This document shows positions 9,535 through 18,666 of a stretch of 64,000 nt of DNA, piece by piece (positions within the stretch are counted from its first letter, which is position 1; every line of letters starts with the position of its first letter). The notes beneath the pieces are model-generated. The model was given only the letters and a program-made list of their open reading frames with translations, was not told the DNA's origin and did no database searches. The position numbers were made by a program, and so were the translations under genes. The DNA comes from Rosistilla ulvae (GTDB lineage: Bacteria > Planctomycetota > Planctomycetia > Pirellulales > Pirellulaceae). The stretch covers positions 2,046,001-2,110,000 of the forward strand of contig NZ_CP036261.1 in the NCBI RefSeq assembly GCF_007741475.1, in the 5' to 3' direction.

Positions 9535-9566
9535 GGCGAGTCGAATCCATTGCGATTCGACTCGCC
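9535..9566 (+). promoter_or_regulatory. Strong 13-bp hairpin downstream of hcp
   Basis: A perfect 13-bp stem (9535-9547 with 9554-9566) with a 6-nt loop begins 30 nt after the hcp stop codon. There is no T tract after it, so full termination is doubtful. A 3' stabiliser or partial attenuator that keeps hcp mRNA above tssE-G mRNA is more plausible. Confidence 0.6.
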
Positions 9567-9682
9567 CACTCCGCCCGCTTCCAACGGCAAGATCTCGATC
9601 GCGATCGACAGACCACCGGTCGCAGGCGCTCTCGGTTGCGGTGAACTTCCATCCCAACCGTTTCACAGCAAGCTTTCCCACC

Positions 9683-10171
9683 ATGCGTTCTACTCTGCCA
9701 ACGAACAAGCTTTCGCTGTTGCCATCGGTCTTCGATCGTTTGGCCGATCTTAGCGACGACGGCTTCAACAGCCAACCGTGGTACGACGTCACCACGCTCA
9801 GCAATGCGGTCCGCCGCGATCTGGAAGATCTCTTAAACACCCAGCAATCGCTGCCCGAACTCGGCCGCGATTTTCCTTTGCTGGCCGAATCGGTCGTCGG
9901 GTTTGGCGTCCCCGATCCATCGACCTTCGCGTTGGACACGCCCAGTGGCCGACGCTGCCTGGCCGCCGCGCTGTTGAACGTGATCAACACCTTCGAACCG
10001 CGGTTGTCCGATGTGCGAATCGAATTGGGAAATGCCAACGGCGAGAAGTTTCGCGAGCTAAAGTTTCGCGTCGTCGCCCGTTTGGCGATTGAAACCTCAC
10101 CACAAATCGTCTTCGAATCGAAGCTACACGTTCCCAGCGGCCAGTTCAGCATCGGTCAGGAAGCAGCATGA
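9683..10171 (+). CDS. tssE: T6SS baseplate protein TssE (gp25-like)
   Basis: This is a GPW/gp25-family baseplate protein of 162 residues from the ATG at 9683; a GTG at 9641 would add 14 residues but has no better ribosome binding site. The N-terminal LLPSVFDRLAD motif is typical of TssE. VRRDLEDLLNTQ (about 45-56), a VVGFGVPDP segment and FEPRLSDVRIELG in the C-terminal half are the gp25 core. TssE nucleates sheath assembly on the baseplate. Its stop overlaps the tssF start (ATGA, 10168-10171), showing translational coupling. Confidence 0.92.
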   Translation: MRSTLPTNKLSLLPSVFDRLADLSDDGFNSQPWYDVTTLSNAVRRDLEDLLNTQQSLPELGRDFPLLAESVVGFGVPDPSTFALDTPSGRRCLAAALLNVINTFEPRLSDVRIELGNANGEKFRELKFRVVARLAIETSPQIVFESKLHVPSGQFSIGQEAA

Positions 10172-12000
10172 CACAGACCCTGTTCCAATATTACGAACGC
10201 GAACTGAACTATCAGACCGAACAATCGCGCGAGTTCGCGGCGCGTTATCCTGCCGCTGCGGGCCGGTTGCGGATGGACGCCTCCGGTACCGCCGATCCGC
10301 ACGTCGAACGTTTGATCCAATCGGTCTCTCTGCTGGGGGCGCGGATCCACAAACGACTGGACGACGATCTGCCCGAAGTCACCGACGCGCTGCTGTCGAT
10401 CTTGTACCCGCACTACCTGCGGCCGATCCCTTCGATGGCCATTGTCTCGCTCGCTGCGGAGCCCGCGAATTTGCCGCCGCAAGGAATCGCTGTCCCTCGC
10501 GGTCTGCCGCTTCGGACGTCTCCCGTCGGCGGCCAGGCGTGCCGCTACACAACCACTCAAGCTACGCAATTGTGGCCTCTGGAAATCCGCAGCGTCGAAA
10601 TGTTGCAACCGCCGTTGGGCGAAGGCCCTGCAGCGCCGCAAGGGACCGCTTCGGCAATTCGGATTCGCGTTCGCAACCTGCACAACAAACCGATCAACAC
10701 GCTTCCTCTGGAGTCGCTGCGATTGCATCTGACCGGCCCCGACGCGATCGTTGCCGGCTTGTACGAAGGCCTGATCCGCGACGCGATCGAAGTCGCATTT
10801 GTCGCTCCCGGAGGCGAAGCGATCCGTGTCCCCGCTGCCGACGCCCTCGCCCCAACCGGGTTCGATCGCGACCAAGCGATGCTCCCCTATCCAGCGCAAT
10901 CCTTCGACGGATATCGCCTGCTGACCGAACTCTTTTCGTTTCCCGAGAAGTTCTCGTTTGTCGACCTCTCCGGTTGGCAAACCGCAGGCCAGCAACTGCA
11001 CTCTCCCGAAGCGGACGTTTGGATTTTCCTGAGCGCTCCGCACGATACGATCTGCGGAGCGGTTCGCACCGACCACATCCAACTTGGCTGCACCCCGGTC
11101 GTGAATCTGTATCCAAAGATCTGTGAACCGATTCAGTTCTCGCGGCAACAACACGAATATCGCGTGGTTCCCGACGCGTCGAAGCGGATGGGTTGTGAAA
11201 TCTATAGCGTCGATCAAGTGATCAGTTCGCGAATCGATGGCGACCGACATTGGCGTCCATTTTTTGATCTCGGTCGTCGCGATGGGCAACCCGCCGCATC
11301 GGGTTATTGGCACGCCGCGCGTCGCGACAGCCAAGCTGCGGGCGATCACGGATCGGAAGTCTATCTGCAACTTGTCGACGAACACTTCGATCCGCACGCA
11401 CCGGCTGCCGAAGTTGTCACCGTGCGAGCGATGTGCACCGACCGCGACGTGCCGACTCTGCTGCGTCAACATGGCGACACGGTCAAGTGGCACGTCGACG
11501 CGGCGATCCCGATCAGTTCGGTTCGATGTTTGAAGCACCCAACCGCGACACTGCGTCCACCGGTGCGACGCCATGCTCATTGGAACTTGATCAGCCATCT
11601 ATCGCTCGGGCATCGCTTTCTGGAAGGGCCCGACGGATTGCAGGCGCTCCGCGAGATCCTGCGTCTGTACGACTTCTCCGATCCCGACTCCTACGACACC
11701 CGTGGCGCTGCGGCGCGACAGATGATCGACGGCGTGATCGATCTCCGCCATCGAACCGTGACACGCCAAGTTGGCCCGCCCGAAGAGGGCTGTTTCGCGC
11801 GGGGATCGCAATTGACATTCATTTTGAACGAAGACAACTTTGAAGTCACCGGTGCCTTTCTGTTTGCATCGGTACTGCAACGCTTCCTGGGCTTGGCCAG
11901 CGGGATCAATTCGTTTGTAGAGACGGTCGTGGAGACGCGTCAACGCGACGGACTGCTGGCCCACTTTCCGCCGCACGATGGCGAGGAGCCACGGCTGTGA
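10168..12000 (+). CDS. tssF: T6SS baseplate protein TssF (VasA)
   Basis: This 610-residue protein has the TssF/VasA pattern. The N-terminus is LFQYYERELNYQTEQSREFAARYPAAAGRL, followed by DPHVERLIQSVSLLGARIHKRLDDDLPEVTDALLSILYPHYLRPIPSMAI (about 32-95). The central TELFSFPEKFSFVDLSGW block and C-terminal RQMIDGVIDLRHR and RGSQLTFILNEDNFE regions are also conserved. TssF forms the baseplate wedge with TssG and TssE. Its final bases overlap the GTG start of tssG. Confidence 0.95.
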   Translation: MTQTLFQYYERELNYQTEQSREFAARYPAAAGRLRMDASGTADPHVERLIQSVSLLGARIHKRLDDDLPEVTDALLSILYPHYLRPIPSMAIVSLAAEPANLPPQGIAVPRGLPLRTSPVGGQACRYTTTQATQLWPLEIRSVEMLQPPLGEGPAAPQGTASAIRIRVRNLHNKPINTLPLESLRLHLTGPDAIVAGLYEGLIRDAIEVAFVAPGGEAIRVPAADALAPTGFDRDQAMLPYPAQSFDGYRLLTELFSFPEKFSFVDLSGWQTAGQQLHSPEADVWIFLSAPHDTICGAVRTDHIQLGCTPVVNLYPKICEPIQFSRQQHEYRVVPDASKRMGCEIYSVDQVISSRIDGDRHWRPFFDLGRRDGQPAASGYWHAARRDSQAAGDHGSEVYLQLVDEHFDPHAPAAEVVTVRAMCTDRDVPTLLRQHGDTVKWHVDAAIPISSVRCLKHPTATLRPPVRRHAHWNLISHLSLGHRFLEGPDGLQALREILRLYDFSDPDSYDTRGAAARQMIDGVIDLRHRTVTRQVGPPEEGCFARGSQLTFILNEDNFEVTGAFLFASVLQRFLGLASGINSFVETVVETRQRDGLLAHFPPHDGEEPRL

Positions 12001-13256
12001 TCGACTCCGTTTCCTATAGCAGCTCGATCGCCGGCGACGCCTCGTTTACGACCGGCGTCGCTGTCGATCCGCCCCATCCTCTGGAACGCTTGCCCGTCGG
12101 TTCGGTCGGACATGAACTGTTCCGGAAACCGTCGAAGTTCGACTTCTTCGAAGCTGTCCTGTTGCTGCAACAACTGGCCGCCAGCGAAGGCGATCAACCG
12201 GCATCGCCGATCGGTCAATTCGCTCAACCGTCGCAGGAATCGCTGCGATTCACCGTCCCACATTCGCAAGCCTTTCCCACCGCGTCGATCGAATCGATCC
12301 GCTGGGACACGCAGCAACAGCGGCCGCAGGTTTGCATCAACTTCATGGGATTGACCGGCCCCAGCGGGACGCTACCGCGATCGTACACCCAGCGATTGCA
12401 ACAGATCGAAGCGACAAGCCGCCACGCCGACCGCCACGCGCTGCGCGATTGGTTGGACAACTTCAATCATCGTATGGTTTCGCTGTTCTTCGACGCGTGG
12501 GCCAAGTACCGGTTCCCCGTCGCGATCCGCCGAAAACAGTTTGAACCGGCGAAACGGAAGCCGTCGCCGACGATCGTTCGCGTCGCTCTCTCCGCAATTG
12601 CGGGCCTGTCGCCTCCCGAACCCGAAACGAAGCCACATCCAGCCGATCGCAAGGATCGCGAGGCTGTAGCACCTACGCACCCACAGGCATCCGACGAAGC
12701 GAAGGCTGATCAAAACGAAAGCCCTCGCGGCGCGGGGACGATCGATCGCGACGAGCTGTTGGGATTGGCGGGACTGTTGTCGCAGCGGCCGATGAACGTC
12801 GCCAATTTGCAGTCGGCACTAAAGCAGGCGTTGGGCGTGCCTGTGCGTGTGAAACAGTTCGACAGCTGTTGGTTGAACCTGGAAACCGAATCGCAATCGC
12901 GGCTAGGCGTTGAAAAATGTAAGCTCGGCTACGACACGATGTTGGGCGAACGGATCTGGTCGCGTCAGCAGAAGGTTCAAATCGAGGTCGGCCCGCTATC
13001 GGCTCGCGACTTCCAACGCTTCCTTCCCCCTTCGGAAAACCATCTCGGCGATGGCTTTCGTCGGCTGGGAGAGATGGTCCGCGTCTGCGTCGGCCCCAGT
13101 TTAGACTTCGATATCCGACCGCTCTTGAAGATCGAAGAACCGCTGGAAACTCAACTGGCCGCAGAAACCTCGCTCACGCGACTGGGCATCGACAGCTGGA
13201 TCGGCACCCCCGACGATACCGCGGTCGCCAACGACGCGATCTTCCCGGGCATCTAG
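11997..13256 (+). CDS. tssG: T6SS baseplate protein TssG (VasB) with a central insertion
   Basis: This 419-residue protein starts at a GTG that overlaps the tssF stop (GTGA). TssG features are FDFFEAVLLLQQL (about 44-56), ESLRFTVPHSQAFPTASIESI, VCINFMGLTGPSGTLPRSYTQ, and LRDWLDNFNHRMVSLFFDAWAKYRFP (about 145-170). The C-terminus contains the VRVKQFDSCWLNL and LGYDTMLGERIWSRQQKVQIEVGPL blocks. Between them, residues about 180-250 form a proline- and charge-rich low-complexity insertion before the LLGLAGLLSQRPMN block. It is the last gene of the plus arm and is convergent with the DUF1552 gene. Confidence 0.93.
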   Translation: MIDSVSYSSSIAGDASFTTGVAVDPPHPLERLPVGSVGHELFRKPSKFDFFEAVLLLQQLAASEGDQPASPIGQFAQPSQESLRFTVPHSQAFPTASIESIRWDTQQQRPQVCINFMGLTGPSGTLPRSYTQRLQQIEATSRHADRHALRDWLDNFNHRMVSLFFDAWAKYRFPVAIRRKQFEPAKRKPSPTIVRVALSAIAGLSPPEPETKPHPADRKDREAVAPTHPQASDEAKADQNESPRGAGTIDRDELLGLAGLLSQRPMNVANLQSALKQALGVPVRVKQFDSCWLNLETESQSRLGVEKCKLGYDTMLGERIWSRQQKVQIEVGPLSARDFQRFLPPSENHLGDGFRRLGEMVRVCVGPSLDFDIRPLLKIEEPLETQLAAETSLTRLGIDSWIGTPDDTAVANDAIFPGI

Positions 13257-13309
13257 CGACACCCGAAAAAGCCTTCATCGGGCCTTGTGCTTTTGGTAAG
13301 GGCTTCGTT

Positions 13310-13336
13310 CCGGTGGCTTACACCCAATGCCACCGG
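13310..13336. terminator. Hairpin between convergent tssG and DUF1552 genes
   Basis: CCGGTGGC (13310-13317) pairs exactly with GCCACCGG (13329-13336) around an 11-nt loop. It lies in the 104-nt convergent gap and may act as a bidirectional terminator, although there is no T run. It may instead be a copy of a dispersed GGTGGC/GCCACC repeat; only a genome search can tell. Confidence 0.4.
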
Positions 13337-13360
13337 TGCCAGAAAATCGTGGCGTTTGAA

Positions 13361-14734
13361 TCAACTGAGTCGATCGATCACGCCGTTGCTGTCGCCGAAC
13401 GATTCGCTTGGCGCACCGGCTTGTTGCAGCATCCAAAGATAGAGATTGCAGAGGGGCGTTTTCTTGGGGTAGACGATGTGTCGCCCGGTTTGAATCCGTC
13501 CGCCGGCGCGGCCGGCCAACAAGATCGGCAGGTCGTCGTGATTATGGCGGTCGCCGTCGGAGATACCGCTGCCATAGACGATAGCCGAATGATCCAACAG
13601 CGTTCCGTCCCCTTCGGGAACCTGTTTCAAACGCTCCAGGAAGTAAGCGAACCGCTGCGCATAGAAGCGATTGATCGTGGCGATCTTCGTCTGCTTCTCT
13701 TCACTCTTTCCGTGGTGCGACAGTTCGTGATGCCCTTCGCGAACCTCCAATTCCGGGTACCCCCGGTTGCTGCCGGCGTTAGTGAACATAAACGAAATCA
13801 CGCGCGTGCTGTCGGTCTGCATCGCCAGAGTCATCATGTCCAACATCAGGTCGGCGTGCTTCTGCATCTCGCGTGGAACGCCCGCGGGACGCGGGTAATC
13901 GGGAACTCCCTCTTCGGTCGCGTCCAGTTTGTCGGTTCCGACGATTCGCCTTTCAATACTGCGAACCGAATAGAGGTATTCATCCAACTTGCGGCGATCC
14001 AATACGCCCAGTTGATCCTTCAGTTGGTTGGCTTCTTGCAACGCGAAATCGAGGACACTCTTGCGGTACTTGTGACGCGTGGCTCGGGCTTCGCGAACCG
14101 CTCCGCCGTCGCCGTGGCCAAACAAGCGGTCGAAGACCTTGGCCGGATCGATCTCTTTGGCGACGGGGGAAGTCGCGTTCCGCCACGACATGTTCGACGA
14201 GTAGGCGCAACTGTAACCGCTGTCGCAGGTTCCCGCTTGGGCACTGTTCTCGAGTCCCAATTCCAGCGAAGCAAATCGAGTCGCCGAACCAATCGCATCG
14301 GCAGCAACTTGATCGACCGAGACGCCGTTTTGGATGTTCGCGCCGTCGGTCTTCTTGGGATGCGCGCCGGTCAAAAATGCGGCGACGCTGCGGGCGTGAT
14401 CGCCACCGCCATCGCCTTGCGCTTCGGCTCCCTTCAGCGCCAGGCCGGTCATCACGTTGAAGTCGGATCGATGGGCTGCCAGTTCTTTCAGCGTCCGCGG
14501 CAACTCATAATCGCTCCCTTCCTTCGAAGGTTTCCAATCCGGCATATGCATCCCGTTGGGAACGTACAGAAACGCCAGCCGCATTGGAATCGCAGTGTTT
14601 GTTGGGGCCGCGGCGGCGGTCAGGCAGCGGGTGGGCGACATCGCGTCCAGCAGCGGCAGCGCGATCGCGGTGCCGAGGCCACGCAGCAGGGTGCGTCGAT
14701 TCAGAGTCGTTGCATGGGTGTTCATCCGTCTCAT
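13361..14734 (-). CDS. DUF1552 protein with twin-arginine leader
   Basis: This roughly 457-residue protein has an N-terminal NRRTLLRGLGTAIALPLLDAM, a twin-arginine-type leader, so it is predicted to be exported folded. The body matches DUF1552: FLYVPNGMHMPDW, a GGGDHARSVAAFLTGAHP block, and C-terminal SAIVYGSGISDGDRHNHDDLPILLAG, which resembles the alkaline-phosphatase/DUF1501 fold. The start is uncertain between GTG 14737, ATG 14734 and ATG 14725. It lies 4 nt after the DUF1592 gene, its usual partner in planctomycetes. Function is unproven; these pairs have been suspected of roles in heme-linked oxidation or polymer use. Confidence 0.88.
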   Translation of the reverse strand: MRRMNTHATTLNRRTLLRGLGTAIALPLLDAMSPTRCLTAAAAPTNTAIPMRLAFLYVPNGMHMPDWKPSKEGSDYELPRTLKELAAHRSDFNVMTGLALKGAEAQGDGGGDHARSVAAFLTGAHPKKTDGANIQNGVSVDQVAADAIGSATRFASLELGLENSAQAGTCDSGYSCAYSSNMSWRNATSPVAKEIDPAKVFDRLFGHGDGGAVREARATRHKYRKSVLDFALQEANQLKDQLGVLDRRKLDEYLYSVRSIERRIVGTDKLDATEEGVPDYPRPAGVPREMQKHADLMLDMMTLAMQTDSTRVISFMFTNAGSNRGYPELEVREGHHELSHHGKSEEKQTKIATINRFYAQRFAYFLERLKQVPEGDGTLLDHSAIVYGSGISDGDRHNHDDLPILLAGRAGGRIQTGRHIVYPKKTPLCNLYLWMLQQAGAPSESFGDSNGVIDRLS

Positions 14735-14738
14735 CACT

Positions 14739-17117
14739 CTATTGCCTCACGCCTTGCTTCTGGAATGGATCGCTTTGCACGATCCCCAAGATCAGTTCGG
14801 TGAATCGATAGTCGTTGGCCGCCAATCGATTCTGAATTTTGTCGACCGCGCACTTGTCGTAATATTCCAGCCCACGACCCAATGCGAAGGTCAGCAGTTT
14901 CTCGGTCACACAGCGAACAAATTGCTCGCGTTGCTGTTCGACCAAGACCTTCCGCAAGTCTTCGACTCCGGTAATCTTGACGCCGCCGGGCAGTTCGCCG
15001 CTGGCATCGACCGGCAGCCCATCCTGCTGCTGTCGCCATTGTCCGATCGCGTCGAAGTTCTCCAACGCAAAGCCCAATGGGTCCATCAATTTGTGACACG
15101 ATGCACAGGCCGGGTTGTCGCGGTGTTGGACCAGTCGCTGGCGCATCGTGCCTGTCAATTCGGAGCGTTCCAGTTCGGGAACGTTCGGCGGCGCCGGAGG
15201 TGGCGGAGTCCCCAAGATGTTGTCCAGAATCCATTTGCCCCGTTTGACGGGCGAGGTCCGTGTTGGATTGCTGGTGACGGTCAAGATGCTCGCTTGAGTC
15301 AGCAGGCCACCGCGAACTCCATCTTCGAAGCGAACGAACTGAAATTCATCGCCACTGATTCCTGGCACGCCGTAGAACTTGGCAAGCCGTTCATTCAGAT
15401 AGGTAAATCGGCCATCGAGTAGTTCGGTGATCGGGCGATCGTACCGCATCACCGCGGCGAAAAAGGTGAGCGTTTCGCGACGCAACAAGCCGCGGATCTC
15501 GTCGTCGAACTCGGGGAATTGACTCTGATCGGGATTCGATTTGCTGAGGTTCCGCAGCTGCAACCACTGACTGGCAAAGTTGTCGACCATCAAAACCGAG
15601 CGGGGATCCTTGAGCATCCGACGCACTTGACCAGCCAACACTTCCGGATCGTGCAGCGAATCGTTCCAAGCAAGCTTGAACAATTCATCGTCGGGCATGC
15701 TGGACCACAGGAAATAGGAGAGCCTCGCCGCCAATTCAAACGCGTTGACGGGCGGATAGACTCCGTTGGCATCGGGTTGTCGCGGCTGTTCGAACTTGTA
15801 TAGGAAATGCGGCGAGACGAGGACCGCTTGGAACGCGACTTGGATGCTCTCATCAAACGTTCCGCCATCGTTGCGGACTTCGGCCGCCAACATCCCTAAG
15901 CGACGAATTTCATCGTTCGTCGCGGGCCGCCGGAACGCGCGGCTGGCGAATCGTTGGATGACTTCGGCCGCGGCCGACTCGGGTGTCCTGTCGCGACTGG
16001 GGGTGACAAAGATCAACTTGTGGTGTGTCGGGGGAAGATCGCCGACGACTTTGGAGTTGTCGACCTCCGATTGACCGCTCAACATCACATGGGCGATCGC
16101 AGCGTTGCGGTCTTCGCCTTTCTTGCCATCGGCGGCAGGCTTGTAATAGTCGTTGGTGAAGGTAAACGAGATCTTGTGTTTCCCCTTCGACAACTTCAGC
16201 TTGACGGAGTAGTCGGTCGGGTCGGACGCGGGAACATTGACGATTCGTTGCAGCTTGCCGTCGACCTTGACCTCGATCTTCACCGGCTCGTCGCCCGCTT
16301 GATCGCCATAGGCGGTTAAGCGGAGCTCGAATTGACCGGCGAAGGGAATCTGTTCCTGAAGATGAACCTCCCCGTAGGAATTCAACCTCACGCTACCGTT
16401 GCGTTTTCCGTACTTGTCCGCGTCGCCGAGGCTTTCACCATTGCGTTGGACACGGAACAATTGCGCTCCCGGAGCGGTCTTGATCGCTTGGCCCATGATC
16501 TCTTCAGCCGCCTGCAGATACTTTTCAAGCAGCAGCGGTGGCAGCGACAAGACGTCGCCGATGTTGTCGAATCCGTAACCGACGTCGTCGCCGGGAAAGT
16601 TTGCCGCGGGGGTGTAGTCGATGCCCGTCAGTTCTCGAATCGTGTTGCGGTATTCGCTGCTGTTAAGACGCCGCAGCGTGATCTTGCCAGGATTGACGTT
16701 GGGACCACAGTCGATCGAATTGGCGACCTCATCGATCAGATGGATCATCGCGGCCCGATCCTCTGCAGGCATTTCGGGCGAGTCCGACGGCGGCATGACT
16801 TCGGCTTGCACCTGCCGCAGGGCTCGCATCCAAGTTTCGCGATCCTGTCGCATCGCCAGCGCCGACGCGGGAGTCTCCAACGCAACACCTCCTTCGGCTG
16901 AAGAGGCATCGTGGCAATCCAAGCAGTACGTTTTCAGGAGCGGTTGCAGATCCGATTTCAGAATCTTATCGAGATCGGCGGCGCTACAGGTCGTCGCGAA
17001 AACGGAGACCAGCAGGCTTGGGATCAGCCAACGAATATGCGCTTGCACCGATCGGGAACGGCTTGCGATCCGATGATGTTCCGCGTCGACTGAAGAGAAG
17101 AGAGAAGAGTCGTTCAC
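14739..17117 (-). CDS. Planctomycete cytochrome c / DUF1587-1592-1588-1585 protein
   Basis: A GTG at 17115-17117 gives 792 residues with a Sec-type signal (WLIPSLLVSVFATTCSA, about 30-46). A TTG at 17207 would add 30 unlikely residues. Domain order is as follows: a PSCyt heme motif CLDCH (65-69), DUF1587 with RLNSSEYRNTIRELTGIDY, a carbohydrate-binding-like beta module (about 225-335, VDGKLQRIVNVPA), DUF1595/DUF1592 with AARLSYFLWSSMPDDEL, DUF1588 with GGLLTQASILTVTSNPTRTSPVKRG, and DUF1585 with a second CASCH motif. It is a predicted periplasmic diheme-type protein. It is directly followed by the DUF1552 gene. The enzymatic reaction is unknown. Confidence 0.9.
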   Translation of the reverse strand: MNDSSLFSSVDAEHHRIASRSRSVQAHIRWLIPSLLVSVFATTCSAADLDKILKSDLQPLLKTYCLDCHDASSAEGGVALETPASALAMRQDRETWMRALRQVQAEVMPPSDSPEMPAEDRAAMIHLIDEVANSIDCGPNVNPGKITLRRLNSSEYRNTIRELTGIDYTPAANFPGDDVGYGFDNIGDVLSLPPLLLEKYLQAAEEIMGQAIKTAPGAQLFRVQRNGESLGDADKYGKRNGSVRLNSYGEVHLQEQIPFAGQFELRLTAYGDQAGDEPVKIEVKVDGKLQRIVNVPASDPTDYSVKLKLSKGKHKISFTFTNDYYKPAADGKKGEDRNAAIAHVMLSGQSEVDNSKVVGDLPPTHHKLIFVTPSRDRTPESAAAEVIQRFASRAFRRPATNDEIRRLGMLAAEVRNDGGTFDESIQVAFQAVLVSPHFLYKFEQPRQPDANGVYPPVNAFELAARLSYFLWSSMPDDELFKLAWNDSLHDPEVLAGQVRRMLKDPRSVLMVDNFASQWLQLRNLSKSNPDQSQFPEFDDEIRGLLRRETLTFFAAVMRYDRPITELLDGRFTYLNERLAKFYGVPGISGDEFQFVRFEDGVRGGLLTQASILTVTSNPTRTSPVKRGKWILDNILGTPPPPAPPNVPELERSELTGTMRQRLVQHRDNPACASCHKLMDPLGFALENFDAIGQWRQQQDGLPVDASGELPGGVKITGVEDLRKVLVEQQREQFVRCVTEKLLTFALGRGLEYYDKCAVDKIQNRLAANDYRFTELILGIVQSDPFQKQGVRQ

Positions 17118-17229
17118 GTTAGCTGAAGGTTCCAATTTTCGAGATGCCGGTTGCCAGGTCTTCCCCGCCCGCCAGACGACGGCGCGGGGAGAATTCTGAT
17201 GATTCAACAGGCATCGATTTTAATCGCGG

Positions 17230-18564
17230 TTAGACCAGTTTGGTCTTACCTGGAATGGCGTATTCGCCAGCCGGACGTTTTCCGTCCCAAGTCAGATCTT
17301 TCGGGAACAGGTCCAGCTTCGATTCTTTGCTGACAAAGTCCCAACTGACCAATTGCCCGGTGTAAGCGGCCATACGGCCCATCACGGCGGTCAACGAACT
17401 CTCGGCGGTCTGCTTGAGTTCGACGATCGGTTGGTTGTTGCGGACCGAATCGATCAGATCCTTGTGCTCTTGCTTATAAGCGTCTGCGATGCTGCCCTTC
17501 ATCGACCACAGTTCCTTGCCACTGCGATCGACGATCCGCGAACCGGTGCTGCCGGCACCGATGTGGCAATTCGCTTCGGTACCGTAGATCACGTTGCTGT
17601 TGTCACCGCGGGTGCCAGGGACCTGGCGGCACATGAACGACAGATTGCGATCGCCGGGATACATGTAATCGATTTCCATGTTGTCCCACATCTCGCTGTC
17701 GTCGGGACGCGTGAAGCGGCCGCCGGAACCGTAAGCCGAGACGGGAGCGGAGCCCATGACCCAGTTCATCGTGTCGATGTTGTGAACGGCTTGTTCGGTG
17801 ATCTGATCGCCCGAAAGCCAGATGAAGTGCATCCAGTTGTTCAGTTGGTACTCGGTGTCGCTCATCCCTTCGGTGCGGTTCTTGTACCAGATACCAGTCG
17901 AGCAATAGCGGCTGGTTGCACTAATGATATCGCCGATCATTCCGCTGCGGATCTTGTCGACAGCACCAACGTAGTTGACTTGGCGACGATACTGCGTGCC
18001 GGTAACGATCGACGTGCCGTTCTTTTCAGCCAATTCGTGGGCCTGCAGGCAGATCTGGTATCCGGCCGGATCGACGCACGAAGGCTTTTCAGCGAAGACA
18101 TGCTTGCCCGCTTGGACCGCTTCGAGAATGTGATAGGGACGAAAGGCTGGGGAGGTCGTCAACAGCACGACGTCGACGTCGGGGTCTTCCAAGACCTTCT
18201 TGTAGCTGTCCAGTCCGGCGTACATTTTCTCGTCGGCTAGATCGATCTTTTCGGGATGGCGGCGGGTGAGCGTCGCTTTCAGGCGTTCGTTTTTGTCGGC
18301 GTACAGATCGGCAGCAGCGATCAATTTGATTCCTTCGTTAATCGATAGCGAATCGTTGATCGCGCCCGATCCACGCCCACCACAGCCGACGATGCCAAGA
18401 TTGACGGTTTGCTTTTTCGTTGCTTCTTCCGAATGGACCATCGAAGGAACCGTCATCGCGGCGGCGGTCGATGCCGCAGCGGTCGCGCGTAGAAAATTGC
18501 GACGATCTGGGGTGGAAGTTTTTTGCCGATCGTCGTTGCGATTCGATGAAACTGCGTTTGGCAT
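17230..18564 (-). CDS. Gfo/Idh/MocA-family oxidoreductase, TAT-exported
   Basis: This 444-residue protein has a twin-arginine leader (DRRNFLRATAAASTAAAMTVP, about 20-40) and then a Rossmann dinucleotide-binding motif VNLGIVGCGGRGSG. The Lys-containing VFAEKPSC signature (about 165-172) of the Gfo/Idh/MocA family follows. The C-terminal alpha/beta substrate domain contains NWMHFIWLSGDQITEQAVHNID. Such exported oxidoreductases are expanded in planctomycetes and probably act on sugars or sugar derivatives with a tightly bound cofactor, but the substrate is not predictable here. It lies upstream of the DUF1592/DUF1552 genes on the same strand and may be co-transcribed. Two perfect palindromes lie 100-165 nt before its start. 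Confidence 0.9.
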   Translation of the reverse strand: MPNAVSSNRNDDRQKTSTPDRRNFLRATAAASTAAAMTVPSMVHSEEATKKQTVNLGIVGCGGRGSGAINDSLSINEGIKLIAAADLYADKNERLKATLTRRHPEKIDLADEKMYAGLDSYKKVLEDPDVDVVLLTTSPAFRPYHILEAVQAGKHVFAEKPSCVDPAGYQICLQAHELAEKNGTSIVTGTQYRRQVNYVGAVDKIRSGMIGDIISATSRYCSTGIWYKNRTEGMSDTEYQLNNWMHFIWLSGDQITEQAVHNIDTMNWVMGSAPVSAYGSGGRFTRPDDSEMWDNMEIDYMYPGDRNLSFMCRQVPGTRGDNSNVIYGTEANCHIGAGSTGSRIVDRSGKELWSMKGSIADAYKQEHKDLIDSVRNNQPIVELKQTAESSLTAVMGRMAAYTGQLVSWDFVSKESKLDLFPKDLTWDGKRPAGEYAIPGKTKLV

Positions 18565-18666
18565 TGCTCTTTACTGTACTTAAAAGGTGGGAAAACGGGC
18601 GGATTGAAGGCTTCAGTATAACCGCAAAAGAACGCTTCAACCATCGTTTACAGCATCCAAATGTTC

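Noticed and set aside
10156-11598. 480-codon minus-strand open frame opposite tssF
   Set aside because: Shadow of the confidently assigned tssF; arginine- and valine-rich with no family motif.
13313-14803. 496-codon plus-strand open frame opposite the DUF1552 gene
   Set aside because: The minus-strand frame has a TAT leader and DUF1552 motifs; the plus frame has none.
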